Positions 32,853-42,342 of a stretch of DNA of 64,000 nucleotides are shown piece after piece (position 1 is the first letter of the stretch; each line of letters starts with the position of its first letter). The translations under genes were made by a program, and so were the position numbers. Source of the stretch: RGIG6919 sp045531905 (GTDB lineage Bacteria; Bacillota; Clostridia; Lachnospirales; Lachnospiraceae); assembly GCA_045531905.1 (NCBI GenBank), contig JAZSEY010000021.1, positions 44,956-108,955 on the forward strand, given 5' to 3'. Below the pieces are notes generated by a model. It was not told where the DNA came from and did not search any database. It saw only the letters and a list, made by a program, of their open reading frames with translations.

Positions 32853-35405
32853 ATGAATCATTATAAAGAATTAGGAAAGAGATATTTTAAGTTTAGAAAA
32901 AAACGAGCTGCACTTGTTATGACAAGTATGGTATTTGCCACCATCTTTCTCTATGTGGCAGCTACCTTTGCTGTAAACTACTATAAAAATGGTCTTGCAA
33001 CGCAGAAGGGCTATGCCGATTACCAGGGTGTAGTATATTTTCCAACTGCGGAGCAACATGAGAAAATTGCCAAGCACGTAAATGTAGCACAAGCTGAACG
33101 GGCATTGGTTCAATACAATGTGGAGTTCGATGGTTATTACGGCTGGGAAGCATTTCAAATGATCTATGTGGAAAAACCAGAGCAAAAGACCTTTGGTTAC
33201 AATATCGATGAAGGTAGATTTCCGCAGAATGCTTCTGAGGTTATGATTAATTCTTATGCCAGTCATATGTTTGAAAAGACCGTTTCGTTGGGGGACAAAA
33301 TAACCATCAGTGATATTGATGAAGAAACTCAGGAAAGATATGTGGTAAAAGAGTATACTATCGTTGGTTTTTACACCCGTGATAATGAAAATGACATGAA
33401 CCGTTACTATTCTGCTTTTACCATTGCAGAACAGGATATGCCATTAGATACCTATGTATGTTTTCATGAAGCAACGGTATGGCGGACTGCTATTAGAAAT
33501 ATGTTAAAGGATGTAGGAATTAAGTTAGATGCAAATCCAGCTACTCACAATGTGAATTTTGAACTGGGTCTTTACTATGGTCAGGTGACAGATTTTATGT
33601 CAGTTATCCTTGCCTTGATTTTGGGTGTTACCATGTTGTTGGTGTATCTGTGTACTGTCATGGTGCGTAGTTTATTTAGCACCAATATGATTGACAAAAT
33701 GCGTGATTTCAGCATTTTAAAGAGTATGGGTGCTACTAATAAGCAGTTAAAGAAGATTTTTAAGACAGAATGTTATGCAGAAGGTGCCATTGCATTTGTC
33801 ATTGGCGTAGCATTGTCTCATTTGCTGATTCAAGTTGGATTTATTGAGATTGCGAAGATTTATACTTTGAAATTTGACTTCTCTCTTGTGGCTTTGATTG
33901 TGTCTGCGTTGTTAATGTGGGCAACCATTAGCCTGGCTGTCTTAGAACCATTTGGATTGTTAAAGAAGGTATCTATTGTAGAAGGTGTAGGAGAGAATTA
34001 CACCTTAAAGAGTGTCAAGATGAAAAAGAGAAAAAGTCGTATCTGGAAGCTTCTTGGTGTGGAAGGTGATTATGCATATAAGAATATTCGCCGTAACAGT
34101 CGTTCTTTCTGGGGAGCAGTGGCATCCTTTACCATCAGTGTGCTTTTGATTACCGCATTGGCAACCGTATTAAAAAATGTTTCGTCTATGGTGGGAATTG
34201 AGATGTCGGACTTCAGCTCCGGTGAGCCTACATTTGATATTTATTGTATGTATACGTCTACGGATATGGGAGAGGATATTTACAAAAAGGCGGAAGAACT
34301 CTTCGAATCGAAGGAGTATATTACAGATTATTATCCAGATTGCAACTATCTGAATCTTTTTGCTGAAGATGAGTTTCCGTTACAACTTTCTGAAGATGTA
34401 ATTGCAAAACTATCATCGGAAAGTAATCTTAGAACACAAAATAGAATTATTGATATCAAAATTTATACAAGAGAAGAACTGGAACTTTTAAATCCATATA
34501 TGGCAGATGGGGTGGATGCTGTAGAAGCCCTAAAGGATGGCGGTATCATTCTTGTGAATCAATCAAATGAGTACAACGAAACGACGGAAAAATTCGAGGA
34601 TGTCCTTCTTTATGATTTAAAAGTTGGTGATACCATTTCGCTTACCAAAATGTCTTATGTGCATGACAAAATAGAGAAAAACCAAGGCGATATGAGCAAT
34701 ATTGCAATTGCGAAGGATTCCTTGGAGGACCCTGCTTCCAGAGGAGCAGAAGAGATTAAGGGCCTTGCGAGTCAGACATTAACAACAACTAATTTGCTTG
34801 CACCTACTGTTATTATGTCATATGACTATCTTGTAAGAGAGTATGGAAAAGAATTTGCAAATGTGTTCTGTGGTGGTTATCATGTGAATATTAATGACAA
34901 AACCTTTGATCAGCACGATTTTGTAACTACCGTTTATCAGGAAGCAAAGTTCAGTGAATGGATGTTTTATGATATGGAGCGCATGGTGAATGCAGAAACC
35001 CGTGGCGTGAAAATCGTTATATACGTTATTGTTGTATTCTGTATCCTTATGGGTATCGTGAGTGTGCTTCATAGTATGATTAATGAGCAGCTGGCAAGAA
35101 GAAAAGAAGTGTCTCTGCTTCGAGCAATCGGCATGAGCAAGAAAAAACTCAACAAGATGCTGATATTGGAAAAACTCATAGTCGGCATCACAGCATGGGT
35201 AATCGGAACCTTGCTTGGTGTAGGTCTATCAGCATTATTTATCATTCCGATGATGTACATGGCTGAGATGAAATTTGTATTTGCTTGGGATATGTATTTG
35301 ATAACGTTAGTAGGATTGTTGGTTGTAATGCTTCTGCTATCATGGGTTATGATAAACAGTATGGGCAAAATGAATTTGACGGATAGCATTAGAAATAACG
35401 AATAA
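32853..35405 (+). CDS. ABC transporter permease (FtsX/MacB fold)
   Basis: 850 residues with an N-terminal helix, a large extracellular domain, helices near 250-275, 310-330 and 345-365 (FSILKSMGATNKQLKKIF is the FtsX coupling motif), a fifth helix near 425, a second extracellular domain, and three C-terminal helices with SLLRAIGMSKKKLNKM as a second coupling motif. This two-FtsX-domain layout resembles large clostridial mechanotransmission permeases. It contains no substrate-identifying motif. Ends before a bidirectional terminator. Confidence 0.92.
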   Translation: MNHYKELGKRYFKFRKKRAALVMTSMVFATIFLYVAATFAVNYYKNGLATQKGYADYQGVVYFPTAEQHEKIAKHVNVAQAERALVQYNVEFDGYYGWEAFQMIYVEKPEQKTFGYNIDEGRFPQNASEVMINSYASHMFEKTVSLGDKITISDIDEETQERYVVKEYTIVGFYTRDNENDMNRYYSAFTIAEQDMPLDTYVCFHEATVWRTAIRNMLKDVGIKLDANPATHNVNFELGLYYGQVTDFMSVILALILGVTMLLVYLCTVMVRSLFSTNMIDKMRDFSILKSMGATNKQLKKIFKTECYAEGAIAFVIGVALSHLLIQVGFIEIAKIYTLKFDFSLVALIVSALLMWATISLAVLEPFGLLKKVSIVEGVGENYTLKSVKMKKRKSRIWKLLGVEGDYAYKNIRRNSRSFWGAVASFTISVLLITALATVLKNVSSMVGIEMSDFSSGEPTFDIYCMYTSTDMGEDIYKKAEELFESKEYITDYYPDCNYLNLFAEDEFPLQLSEDVIAKLSSESNLRTQNRIIDIKIYTREELELLNPYMADGVDAVEALKDGGIILVNQSNEYNETTEKFEDVLLYDLKVGDTISLTKMSYVHDKIEKNQGDMSNIAIAKDSLEDPASRGAEEIKGLASQTLTTTNLLAPTVIMSYDYLVREYGKEFANVFCGGYHVNINDKTFDQHDFVTTVYQEAKFSEWMFYDMERMVNAETRGVKIVIYVIVVFCILMGIVSVLHSMINEQLARRKEVSLLRAIGMSKKKLNKMLILEKLIVGITAWVIGTLLGVGLSALFIIPMMYMAEMKFVFAWDMYLITLVGLLVVMLLLSWVMINSMGKMNLTDSIRNNE

Positions 35406-35407
35406 AC

Positions 35408-35448
35408 AAAAAGGTTATAGTGTTTTACTAAACACTATAACCTTTTTT
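35408..35448. terminator. Bidirectional terminator
   Basis: A 17-base stem (AAAAAGGTTATAGTGTTT with its complement) and a short loop, with A on the left and T on the right, placed between two convergent genes. Confidence 0.88.
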
Positions 35449-36331
35449 GACTCCATCGGCCTGACGCTCCACATGGAAGCACCAGTCCATTTTTCTTTAC
35501 TGGCAATCCGATTTCTTCTGCTTCTACTGTACCACCGAACTTTGGCACTAAGGCTGTGTGTATCATATAAGTTAGTACCGCTGGCTGCAATCCGGTTGTA
35601 TAAGAATTGACCAAAAAGAACAATGGATCGTCTGTCAATATTTCAGTGCACAGTTTAATCAAGTCGTATACTTTTTCTTCGATTTTCCAGATTTCACCCT
35701 TTGGTCCTCTTCCATAAGAAGGTGGATCCATGATAATTCCGTCATATTTGTTACCACGGCGGATTTCTCGCTCCACAAATTTTACACAGTCATCCACTAG
35801 CCAGCGAATTGGTGCATCACCGAGATCAGAAGAGACAGCATTTTCCTTGGCCCAACCAACCATGCCTTTCGATGCATCTACATGGGTAACCTGTGCGCCT
35901 GCAGCCGCAGCCGCTAAAGTAGCACCTCCGGTATAAGCAAACAGATTCAATACTTTCACTGGTCTTCCAGCGGTTCTGATTTTTTCTGAAAACCAATCCC
36001 AGTTTACTGCCTGCTCTGGAAATAATCCTGTGTGTTTGAAGCTAAATGGCTTTAAGTTAAAAGTTAGTTTATTTTCCTTGGAAAAAGCATGAGAGGCAAT
36101 GTCATAAGAAATGGTCCATTGTTCCGGAAGCTTGAAAAACTCCCATTCGCCACCGCCTTTTTGGCTACGGTGATAATGACCGTTTAATTTTTTCCAATTG
36201 CCATCCTTTGGAGTATCCCAAATAACCTGTGGGTCAGGACGCAGTAATTTGTACGGTCCCCACATTTCCAATTTTTCGCCGGCAGAACAATCCAATACTT
36301 GATAATCTTTCCAATTATTTGCAATCCACAT
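35435..36331 (-). CDS. SAM-dependent methyltransferase (RlmI/RlmK-like)
   Basis: 298 residues on the minus strand. Motif I VLNLFAYTGGATLAAAAAGA, VTHVDASKGMVGWAKEN, motif IV DGIIMDPPSYGRGPKGE and the C-terminal NSYTTGL match the COG1092 family, which includes 23S rRNA methyltransferases. No PUA domain is present at the N-terminus, so the exact target is uncertain. It is convergent with the ABC operon and divergent from the next gene, with about 110 bases of shared upstream region. Confidence 0.85.
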   Translation of the reverse strand: MWIANNWKDYQVLDCSAGEKLEMWGPYKLLRPDPQVIWDTPKDGNWKKLNGHYHRSQKGGGEWEFFKLPEQWTISYDIASHAFSKENKLTFNLKPFSFKHTGLFPEQAVNWDWFSEKIRTAGRPVKVLNLFAYTGGATLAAAAAGAQVTHVDASKGMVGWAKENAVSSDLGDAPIRWLVDDCVKFVEREIRRGNKYDGIIMDPPSYGRGPKGEIWKIEEKVYDLIKLCTEILTDDPLFFLVNSYTTGLQPAVLTYMIHTALVPKFGGTVEAEEIGLPVKKNGLVLPCGASGRWSQKRL

Positions 36332-36442
36332 AATGAACTCCTTTTGTATTTCTTCTATATATAATGTAGAAAATTCCTTTTCTTGTGATTTCGCTTAGAT
36401 TATGATAGCATAAATGCGAAGGATAGGAAAGGCGGATTTTTT

Positions 36443-37612
36443 ATGGATGGATTATTACCTATTATAGAAGAGATTATTTCTGAAAAACCGTATAAGTTAG
36501 TGATTAGCAATCCGAGACAAAAAATCGAAGAGCAGCTTGCTACAGACAACCAGCAGATTATAAAGATTCAGATTAAATTAGTTGAAATGAAGCAGGGAGA
36601 AGTATATCAGATAGAGAAGTTTAGCAAGACCCAGGCATTTCACATGAATATTGCCATTTCTGATTTGCAGGAAGCACTTCTTACTTATATGAAAGAATTC
36701 CGTCAAATGAATGTCTGGTGTGAGACAAAAGAATATGATGTGAAACTTTCGAAAAAAGAGAAACTACTTATTAATAAAAGAAACGCCAGCAATCAAAAAG
36801 CAGCAACCTCTCATAATAAGAAGAAACACTACCTATTAGAAGAAGGTAAAGTGGTGCCAGCACTGGTAGACCTAGGTGTGTTAACTAAGGATGGCAAGGT
36901 TGTACATGCTATGTACGATAAGTTTAAACAGATTAACCGTTTTTTGGAAATGGTGGAAGATGTAATCAAGGATTATAAAAAAGATACATTACACATCATT
37001 GATTTTGGTTGCGGAAAATCTTATCTGACATTCATCTTGTATTACTATCTCACAGAAATAAAGAAACTTCATGTGAAAATGACAGGATTGGATTTGAAAC
37101 AGACTGTCATTGATAAATGTAATGAGACAGCTCATAAATACCATTATGATGGTTTGCAGTTTGCGATGGGCGATATCAATGGGTATCAGACTACGGAACC
37201 TGTGGACATGGTAGTCACCTTGCATGCTTGTGACACAGCAACAGATTATGCGATCTATAATGCGATTACCTGGGGAGCCAATATTATTTTATCTGTACCT
37301 TGCTGTCAACACGAATTGAACAAGCAAATGATATCAGAAGAATTTGCACTGTTAACTAAGTATGGCATTATAAAGGAAAGAACGACCGCATTGATGACAG
37401 ATGCCATCCGGGCAAATGTTTTGGAGTACTGTGGCTACAAAACCCAGTTGTTGGAATTTATTGATATTGCACATTCACCAAAGAACATTTTGATTCGAGC
37501 CGTGAAAAGCAATATATCCAATGAAAAGAAAGAAAAAGCGAAAGCAGAAGTGGAAAGAGTGTGTGAGGCCTTTCGGTTGGAGCAAAAGTTGGCGGAGCTG
37601 GTATTCAAATAA
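36443..37612 (+). CDS. Methyltransferase of the Methyltransf_32 type
   Basis: 389 residues. An N-terminal domain of about 170 residues without a known fold precedes a Rossmann domain with IIDFGCGKSYLTFILYYYL (motif I), MTGLDLKQTVIDKCN and VTLHACDTATDYAIYNAI, then ILSVPCCQHELN. This combination is typical of conserved Firmicutes SAM methyltransferases of unknown, probably RNA, substrate. Start ATG 36443 follows AGGAAAGGCGG. It directly precedes the ribosomal operon leader but appears to be a separate unit. Confidence 0.85.
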   Translation: MDGLLPIIEEIISEKPYKLVISNPRQKIEEQLATDNQQIIKIQIKLVEMKQGEVYQIEKFSKTQAFHMNIAISDLQEALLTYMKEFRQMNVWCETKEYDVKLSKKEKLLINKRNASNQKAATSHNKKKHYLLEEGKVVPALVDLGVLTKDGKVVHAMYDKFKQINRFLEMVEDVIKDYKKDTLHIIDFGCGKSYLTFILYYYLTEIKKLHVKMTGLDLKQTVIDKCNETAHKYHYDGLQFAMGDINGYQTTEPVDMVVTLHACDTATDYAIYNAITWGANIILSVPCCQHELNKQMISEEFALLTKYGIIKERTTALMTDAIRANVLEYCGYKTQLLEFIDIAHSPKNILIRAVKSNISNEKKEKAKAEVERVCEAFRLEQKLAELVFK

Positions 37613-37705
37613 CAAGATGTCATTGTGCTCATGCAAGCATGTTACAACAACATCTTGTTATTTTTTGCAGGGCTTGTAGCTTCGTGAAAATTTTTTAAAA
37701 AAAGG

Positions 37706-37735
37706 TATTGCATTCCAATAAATTATGGGTTATAC
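37706..37735 (+). promoter_or_regulatory. Promoter of the S10 operon
   Basis: TTGCAT followed after about 18 bases by TATACT (37730-37735). It stands upstream of a 240-base structured leader. A second TATAAT-like box at about 37888-37895 lies inside the leader and may be fortuitous. Confidence 0.55.
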
Positions 37736-37744
37736 TAGCAAATG

Positions 37745-37972
37745 CTGTGACATTGATAGCGTGGAAGCGCGAGGTTGCTACCGATTTTTGGTAGGTTTTC
37801 CGTGGAGCGAATGTCAAGTTAAGAAACTGGCGACAAGTCACTGTACTAAAAACCATCTGCCAGAGGCAGAGATGACGTGTAGGTTCTGTATAATAATAGG
37901 ACACACACGGGAGAGTGTACAGTCACCACTTGTCGTACTGAAATTAAGTGCGAAAAGGAGGCGGCTTTTTTT
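37745..37972 (+). ncRNA. Structured 5' leader of the S10 operon
   Basis: Two folded domains are visible. Domain 1: TGACATT (37748-37754) with AATGTCA (37810-37816) around CTACC/GGTAG (37778-37794). Domain 2: CGACAAGT+ACTGTAC (37831-37846) with GTACAGT+ACTTGTCG (37917-37935), enclosing a CATCTGCC/GGCAGAGATG hairpin. The rpsJ binding site AAAAGGAGG follows at once. Bacterial S10 operons are often controlled by a ribosomal protein (L4 in enterobacteria) binding the leader; that this is such a control RNA is inferred. Confidence 0.65.
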
Positions 37973-38290
37973 ATGGCAAGTCAAGTAATGAGAATTACAC
38001 TCAAGGCGTATGATCACAAGTTAATCGATCAGGCTGCAAAGAACATCATCGAAACTGCAAAAAAGACAGGATCAAAGGTGAGCGGACCTGTACCTATGCC
38101 AACTAAGGTTGAGAAGATTACAATTCTTAGAGCGGTTCATAAGTATAAGGACTCTAGAGAACAGTTCGAGCAGAGAACACACAAGAGATTAATCGACATC
38201 ATTGCCCCAACACCAGAGACCATGAAGGCATTACACAACTTAGATATGTCAGCTGGTGTTTACATCGACGTAAAGATGAAGCAGAAGTAA
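37973..38290 (+). CDS. rpsJ: Ribosomal protein S10
   Basis: 105 residues, full length, with the S10 core ITLKAYDHKLIDQAAKNIIETAKKTGSKV and the loop REQFEQRTHKRLIDI. A 30S head protein that also serves as NusE in antitermination. First gene of the operon, start ATG 37973 preceded by AAAAGGAGG. Confidence 0.98.
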   Translation: MASQVMRITLKAYDHKLIDQAAKNIIETAKKTGSKVSGPVPMPTKVEKITILRAVHKYKDSREQFEQRTHKRLIDIIAPTPETMKALHNLDMSAGVYIDVKMKQK

Positions 38291-38308
38291 GAAAAAGAAA
38301 ACAAAAAT

Positions 38309-38330
38309 GTTAGGAGTTACAGTACCTAAC
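38309..38330 (+). promoter_or_regulatory. Hairpin in the rpsJ-rplC gap
   Basis: GTTAGG/CCTAAC around a ten-base loop lies in the 120-base spacer, the longest inside this part of the operon. It lacks a T run and may be a processing or protein-binding site. Confidence 0.35.
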
Positions 38331-38410
38331 GCATTGAAGTATTAAACTCTCAATGAATTTAGTATGATTGGAAACAATCCGCTGTAGATTAATTAGGAGG
38401 AAAAATTAAA

Positions 38411-39097
38411 ATGAAGAAAGCAATTTTAGCAACAAAAGTCGGAATGACTCAAATCTTCAACGATGACGGTGTTTTAACACCAGTAACAGTATTACAGGCT
38501 GGTCCATGTGTCGTAACACAGGTTAAGACAGTAGAGAACGATGGATACAGCGCAGTTCAGGTTGGTTTTGGCGAGAAGAAGGAAAGAGTAACAACAAAGG
38601 ATGTTTCAGGTAAGAAGGTTATCAGAAATCCACATGGCGCTGGCAAGGCAGAGCAGGGTCACTTCAAGAAGGCTAACACAACACCTAAGAAGTATGTAAG
38701 AGAGTTCAGATTAGAGAACGCTGAAGAATATGTAGCTGGTGAGAGCGTTATCAAGGCTGACATCTTCGCAGAAGGTGACAAGATTGATGTTACTGCTAAG
38801 TCAAAAGGTAAGGGCTTCGAGTCAGGTATCAAGAGATACGGTATGAGAACAGGTCCTAAGACTCACGGTTCTAAGTATCATCGTCATGCAGGTTCTAACG
38901 GTTCTGCAACAACTCCAGGTAGAGTATTCAAGGGTAAGAAGATGCCTGGTCATATGGGTGCAGTAAGAGTTACTGTTCAGAACTTAGAGATTGTTAAAAT
39001 AGATGTAGAAAACAACATTATCTTAGTAAAGGGCGCTGTTCCTGGACCTAAGAAATCATTAGTCATGATTAAGGAAACAGTAAAAGCTGGTAAGTAG
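38411..39097 (+). CDS. rplC: Ribosomal protein L3
   Basis: 228 residues. N-terminal KAILATKVGMTQIF and the long loop KGKGFESGIKRYGMRTGPKTHGSKYHR that reaches toward the peptidyl-transferase centre identify L3. It carries a slightly longer C-terminus than Escherichia L3. AGGAGG stands ahead of ATG 38411. Confidence 0.98.
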   Translation: MKKAILATKVGMTQIFNDDGVLTPVTVLQAGPCVVTQVKTVENDGYSAVQVGFGEKKERVTTKDVSGKKVIRNPHGAGKAEQGHFKKANTTPKKYVREFRLENAEEYVAGESVIKADIFAEGDKIDVTAKSKGKGFESGIKRYGMRTGPKTHGSKYHRHAGSNGSATTPGRVFKGKKMPGHMGAVRVTVQNLEIVKIDVENNIILVKGAVPGPKKSLVMIKETVKAGK

Positions 39098-39123
39098 GCT
39101 TTTAAGGAAGGAGGAACTGAGTA

Positions 39124-39744
39124 ATGAGTACAGTTAAGGTTTACAACACTGACGGTAAGGAAGTTGGACAGTTAGAGTTAAACGATTCCGTATTCGGTGT
39201 AGAAATAAACGAGCACTTAGTGCATATGGCAGTTGTTAGCCAGTTAGCTAACAATCGTCAGGGTACACAGAGCGCAAAGACACGTTCTGAAGTATCTGGT
39301 GGTGGTAGAAAGCCATGGAGACAGAAGGGAACTGGTCACGCAAGACAGGGTTCTACACGTTCACCACAGTGGACAGGCGGTGGTGTAGTATTCGCACCAA
39401 AGCCAAGAGATTACTCTATGAAGATGAACAAGAAGGAGAAGCAGTTAGCATTAAAGTCTGCATTAACTTCTAAGGTTCAGGATGAGAAGTTCATCGTATT
39501 AGATGAGTTAAAGTTAGATGAGGCAAAGACAAGCAAGTTCGCAGGTATCCTTAAGAACTTAGAAGTGCATAAGGCACTTGTAGTAACAAAGGATGTTGAC
39601 AAGAACGTTGTACTTTCAGCAAGAAACATTCCTGAGGTAAAGACAACAATGTCTACTTCATTAAACGTATTTGACGTATTAAAGTATGACACAGTAGTGA
39701 TTACTAAGGATGCTGTTGCAGCAATCGAGGAGGTGTACGCATAA
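39124..39744 (+). CDS. rplD: Ribosomal protein L4
   Basis: 206 residues with the exit-tunnel loop SGGGRKPWRQKGTGHARQGSTRSPQWTGGG split by the usual variable tip. L4 is an early 50S assembly protein and in many bacteria an operon regulator, so it is a candidate ligand of the leader at 37745-37972. Stop overlaps the rplW ATG (TAATG). Confidence 0.98.
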   Translation: MSTVKVYNTDGKEVGQLELNDSVFGVEINEHLVHMAVVSQLANNRQGTQSAKTRSEVSGGGRKPWRQKGTGHARQGSTRSPQWTGGGVVFAPKPRDYSMKMNKKEKQLALKSALTSKVQDEKFIVLDELKLDEAKTSKFAGILKNLEVHKALVVTKDVDKNVVLSARNIPEVKTTMSTSLNVFDVLKYDTVVITKDAVAAIEEVYA

Positions 39745-40043
39745 TGGCAGATTTAAAATACTATGACGTGATTATGAAGCCGGTTATTACTGAGAAGAGT
39801 ATGAACGCTATGGCCGAGAAGAAGTACACATTTATGGTACAGCCAACTGCTACAAAGTCTCAGATTAAGGAAGCAGTTGAGAAGATGTTCGAAGGCACAA
39901 AGGTTGCTAAGGTTAACACAATGAACTACGACGGTAAGACAAAGAGACGTGGTAATGTGTTTGGTAAGACTGCTAAGTACAAGAAGGCTGTTGTTCAGCT
40001 TACAGCAGATAGCAAGGACATCGAGATTTTTGAGGGATTATAA
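39744..40043 (+). CDS. rplW: Ribosomal protein L23
   Basis: 99 residues: YYDVIMKPVITEKSM N-terminus and GKTKRRGNVFGKTAKYKKAVVQL loop. L23 sits at the tunnel exit and docks trigger factor and signal recognition particle. Overlaps rplD by one base. Confidence 0.98.
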   Translation: MADLKYYDVIMKPVITEKSMNAMAEKKYTFMVQPTATKSQIKEAVEKMFEGTKVAKVNTMNYDGKTKRRGNVFGKTAKYKKAVVQLTADSKDIEIFEGL

Positions 40044-40110
40044 AATAACCTTGAAAAGTGTTATACGCAAAAAAGCGTGATGATAAATTGAGTTTGAAAG
40101 GAGAACGAAA

Positions 40111-40953
40111 ATGGGAATTAAGACATATAACCCATATACACCTTCCAGAAGAAATATGACTGGTTTGGATTTCTCAGAGATTACAACTGACAAGCCAGAG
40201 AAGTCATTGGTTGTTTCTTTGAAGAAGAACTCTGGTCGTAACAATCAGGGTAAGATTACAGTAAGACACCACGGTGGTGGTTCAAGAAGAAAATATAGAC
40301 TTGTAGATTTCAAGAGAAAGAAAGATGGTATTCCAGCAACAGTTGCTACTATCGAGTATGATCCAAATAGAACAGCAAACATCGCATTAATCAACTATGC
40401 TGATGGTGAGAAGGCATATATCCTTGCTCCTGTTGGTTTAAAGGTTGGCGATGTGCTTATGAACGGACCAGAGGCTGAAATCAAGGTTGGTAACTGCTTA
40501 CCACTTGAGAACATTCCTGTTGGTACAGAGCTTCATAACATTGAGTTATATCCTGGTAAGGGTGGTCAGTTGGTTCGTGCCGCTGGTAACTCTGCACAGT
40601 TAATGGCTAAGGAAGGCAAGTATGCTACACTCAGATTACCTTCTGGTGAAATGAGAATGGTTCCAATCATCTGCCGTGCAACAATCGGTCAGGTTGGTAA
40701 CATTGAGCATGGTCTTGTAAATATCGGTAAGGCTGGACGTAAGCGTCACATGGGTATCCGCCCAACAGTTCGTGGTTCTGTTATGAACCCTAATGACCAT
40801 CCACACGGTGGTGGTGAAGGTAGAGCACCAATCGGTCGTTCAGGCCCTTCTACTCCATGGGGTAAGCCAGCACTTGGTTTGAAGACAAGAAAGAAGAACA
40901 AGAAGTCTAACAAGCTGATCGTCAGAAGAAGAGACGGACGCAGCATTAAGTAG
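40111..40953 (+). CDS. rplB: Ribosomal protein L2
   Basis: 280 residues; GRNNQGKITVRHHGGGSRRKYR and the C-terminal NPNDHPHGGGEGRAPIG, which holds the conserved His required for subunit association, are intact. The preceding 67-base gap holds no clear hairpin; the AAAGGAG site is at 40097-40103. Confidence 0.98.
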   Translation: MGIKTYNPYTPSRRNMTGLDFSEITTDKPEKSLVVSLKKNSGRNNQGKITVRHHGGGSRRKYRLVDFKRKKDGIPATVATIEYDPNRTANIALINYADGEKAYILAPVGLKVGDVLMNGPEAEIKVGNCLPLENIPVGTELHNIELYPGKGGQLVRAAGNSAQLMAKEGKYATLRLPSGEMRMVPIICRATIGQVGNIEHGLVNIGKAGRKRHMGIRPTVRGSVMNPNDHPHGGGEGRAPIGRSGPSTPWGKPALGLKTRKKNKKSNKLIVRRRDGRSIK

Positions 40954-40970
40954 TATAAGGAGGTAACCAA

Positions 40971-41252
40971 ATGGCTCGTTCAGTAAAAAAAGGACCATTC
41001 GCAGACGCAAGTTTGCTTAAGAAGGTAGATGCGATGAATGCAGCAAATGATAAGGCTGTTATTAAGACTTGGTCACGTCGTTCTACTATTTTCCCAACAT
41101 TCGTGGGACATACAATTGCTGTTTATGACGGAAGAAGACATGTGCCTGTATATGTTACAGAGGATATGGTAGGTCACAAACTCGGTGAGTTCGTAGCTAC
41201 AAGAACATATAGAGGACATGAGAAACAGGAAAAGAAGTCAAAGGTTAGATAA
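40971..41252 (+). CDS. rpsS: Ribosomal protein S19
   Basis: 93 residues with ARSVKKGPFADASLLKKV and HTIAVYDGRRHVPVYVTEDMVGHKLGEF, complete. It contacts S13 in the 30S head. AAGGAGG lies just upstream. Confidence 0.98.
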   Translation: MARSVKKGPFADASLLKKVDAMNAANDKAVIKTWSRRSTIFPTFVGHTIAVYDGRRHVPVYVTEDMVGHKLGEFVATRTYRGHEKQEKKSKVR

Positions 41253-41278
41253 TTTCGATTTGGAAGGAGGTTCATCCC

Positions 41279-41665
41279 ATGGCGAAAGGACATAGATCCC
41301 AGATTAAGAGAGAGAGAAATGCGAACAAGGATACCAGACCATCAGCTAAGGTTTCTTACGCTAGAGTATCTGTTACTAAGGCTTGTTTCGTATTAGATGC
41401 CATTAGAGGTAAGGATGTACAGACAGCACTTGCTATTTTGGCTTACAATCCAAGATATGCATCAAGTGTTATAGAGAAACTGTTAAAGTCTGCGATTGCA
41501 AATGCAGAGAACAACAACGGTATGAAGGCTGAGGACCTTTACATTGCAGAGTGTTATGCAAATAAGGGACCAACAATGAAGAGAGTTCACCCAAGAGCAC
41601 AGGGTAGAGCTTATAGAATTGAGAAGAGAACCAGTCACATCACAATCGTGCTTGATGAAAGATAA
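41279..41665 (+). CDS. rplV: Ribosomal protein L22
   Basis: 128 residues. A basic N-terminal stretch precedes the L22 core (ARVSVTKACFVLDAIRGKDV) and the tunnel hairpin tip near MKRVHPRAQGRAYRI. Macrolide-resistance changes arise in this loop in other species; none can be judged here without a reference. Confidence 0.98.
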   Translation: MAKGHRSQIKRERNANKDTRPSAKVSYARVSVTKACFVLDAIRGKDVQTALAILAYNPRYASSVIEKLLKSAIANAENNNGMKAEDLYIAECYANKGPTMKRVHPRAQGRAYRIEKRTSHITIVLDER

Positions 41666-41676
41666 GGAGGTCAAAA

Positions 41677-42342
41677 ATGGGACAGAAAGTTAATCCTCAT
41701 GGTTTGAGAGTTGGCGTTATCAAGGATTGGGATTCTAGATGGTACGCTGATACAAAGGACTCCGAGTTTTCTAATAATCTTGTAGAAGATTACAAGCTTC
41801 GTGAGTTTTTGGGTAAGAGATTAGAGAATGCTATGGTTTCTAAGATTGAGATCGAGAGACCAGCAGGTAGAGTAAAGATTATCGTTCACACTGCTAAGCC
41901 AGGTCTTGTTATCGGTAAGGGCGGTGCTGAGATTGAAAAGCTTAAGGTTGAGCTTGCAAAGCTTACAAGCAAGAAGCTTATGTTAGATGTTAAGGAAATC
42001 AAGAGACCTAACGTTGATGCAACATTAGTAGCTGAAAACATCGCTGCACAGTTAGAGAACCGTGTTGCTTTCAGAAGAGCTGTAAAGAGCACAATGCAGA
42101 GAACAATGCAGAGTGGCGCACTTGGTATCAAGGTTGCAGTTTCTGGTCGTTTAAACGGTGCTGATATGGCTCGTTCAGAGTTCTACAACGAGGGAACAAT
42201 TCCTCTTCAGACACTTCGTGCAGACATCGATTATGGTTTTGCTGAGGCTGATACAACATACGGTAAGGTTGGTATCAAGGCTTGGGTTTACCACGGTGAA
42301 GTACTTCCTGTAAAAGGAGATAAGGAAGGGAGCGATAAATAA
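41677..42342 (+). CDS. rpsC: Ribosomal protein S3
   Basis: 221 residues: MGQKVNPHGLRVGVIKDW start and a KH domain with GKGGAEIEKLKVEL. S3 lines the mRNA entry channel and has helicase activity with S4. Its stop overlaps the rplP start (TAATG). Confidence 0.98.
   Translation: MGQKVNPHGLRVGVIKDWDSRWYADTKDSEFSNNLVEDYKLREFLGKRLENAMVSKIEIERPAGRVKIIVHTAKPGLVIGKGGAEIEKLKVELAKLTSKKLMLDVKEIKRPNVDATLVAENIAAQLENRVAFRRAVKSTMQRTMQSGALGIKVAVSGRLNGADMARSEFYNEGTIPLQTLRADIDYGFAEADTTYGKVGIKAWVYHGEVLPVKGDKEGSDK

Noticed and set aside
37725..37988. An 87-codon frame over the S10 leader
   Set aside because: It runs through the folded leader and into rpsJ, begins at the promoter -10 and has no Shine-Dalgarno sequence.
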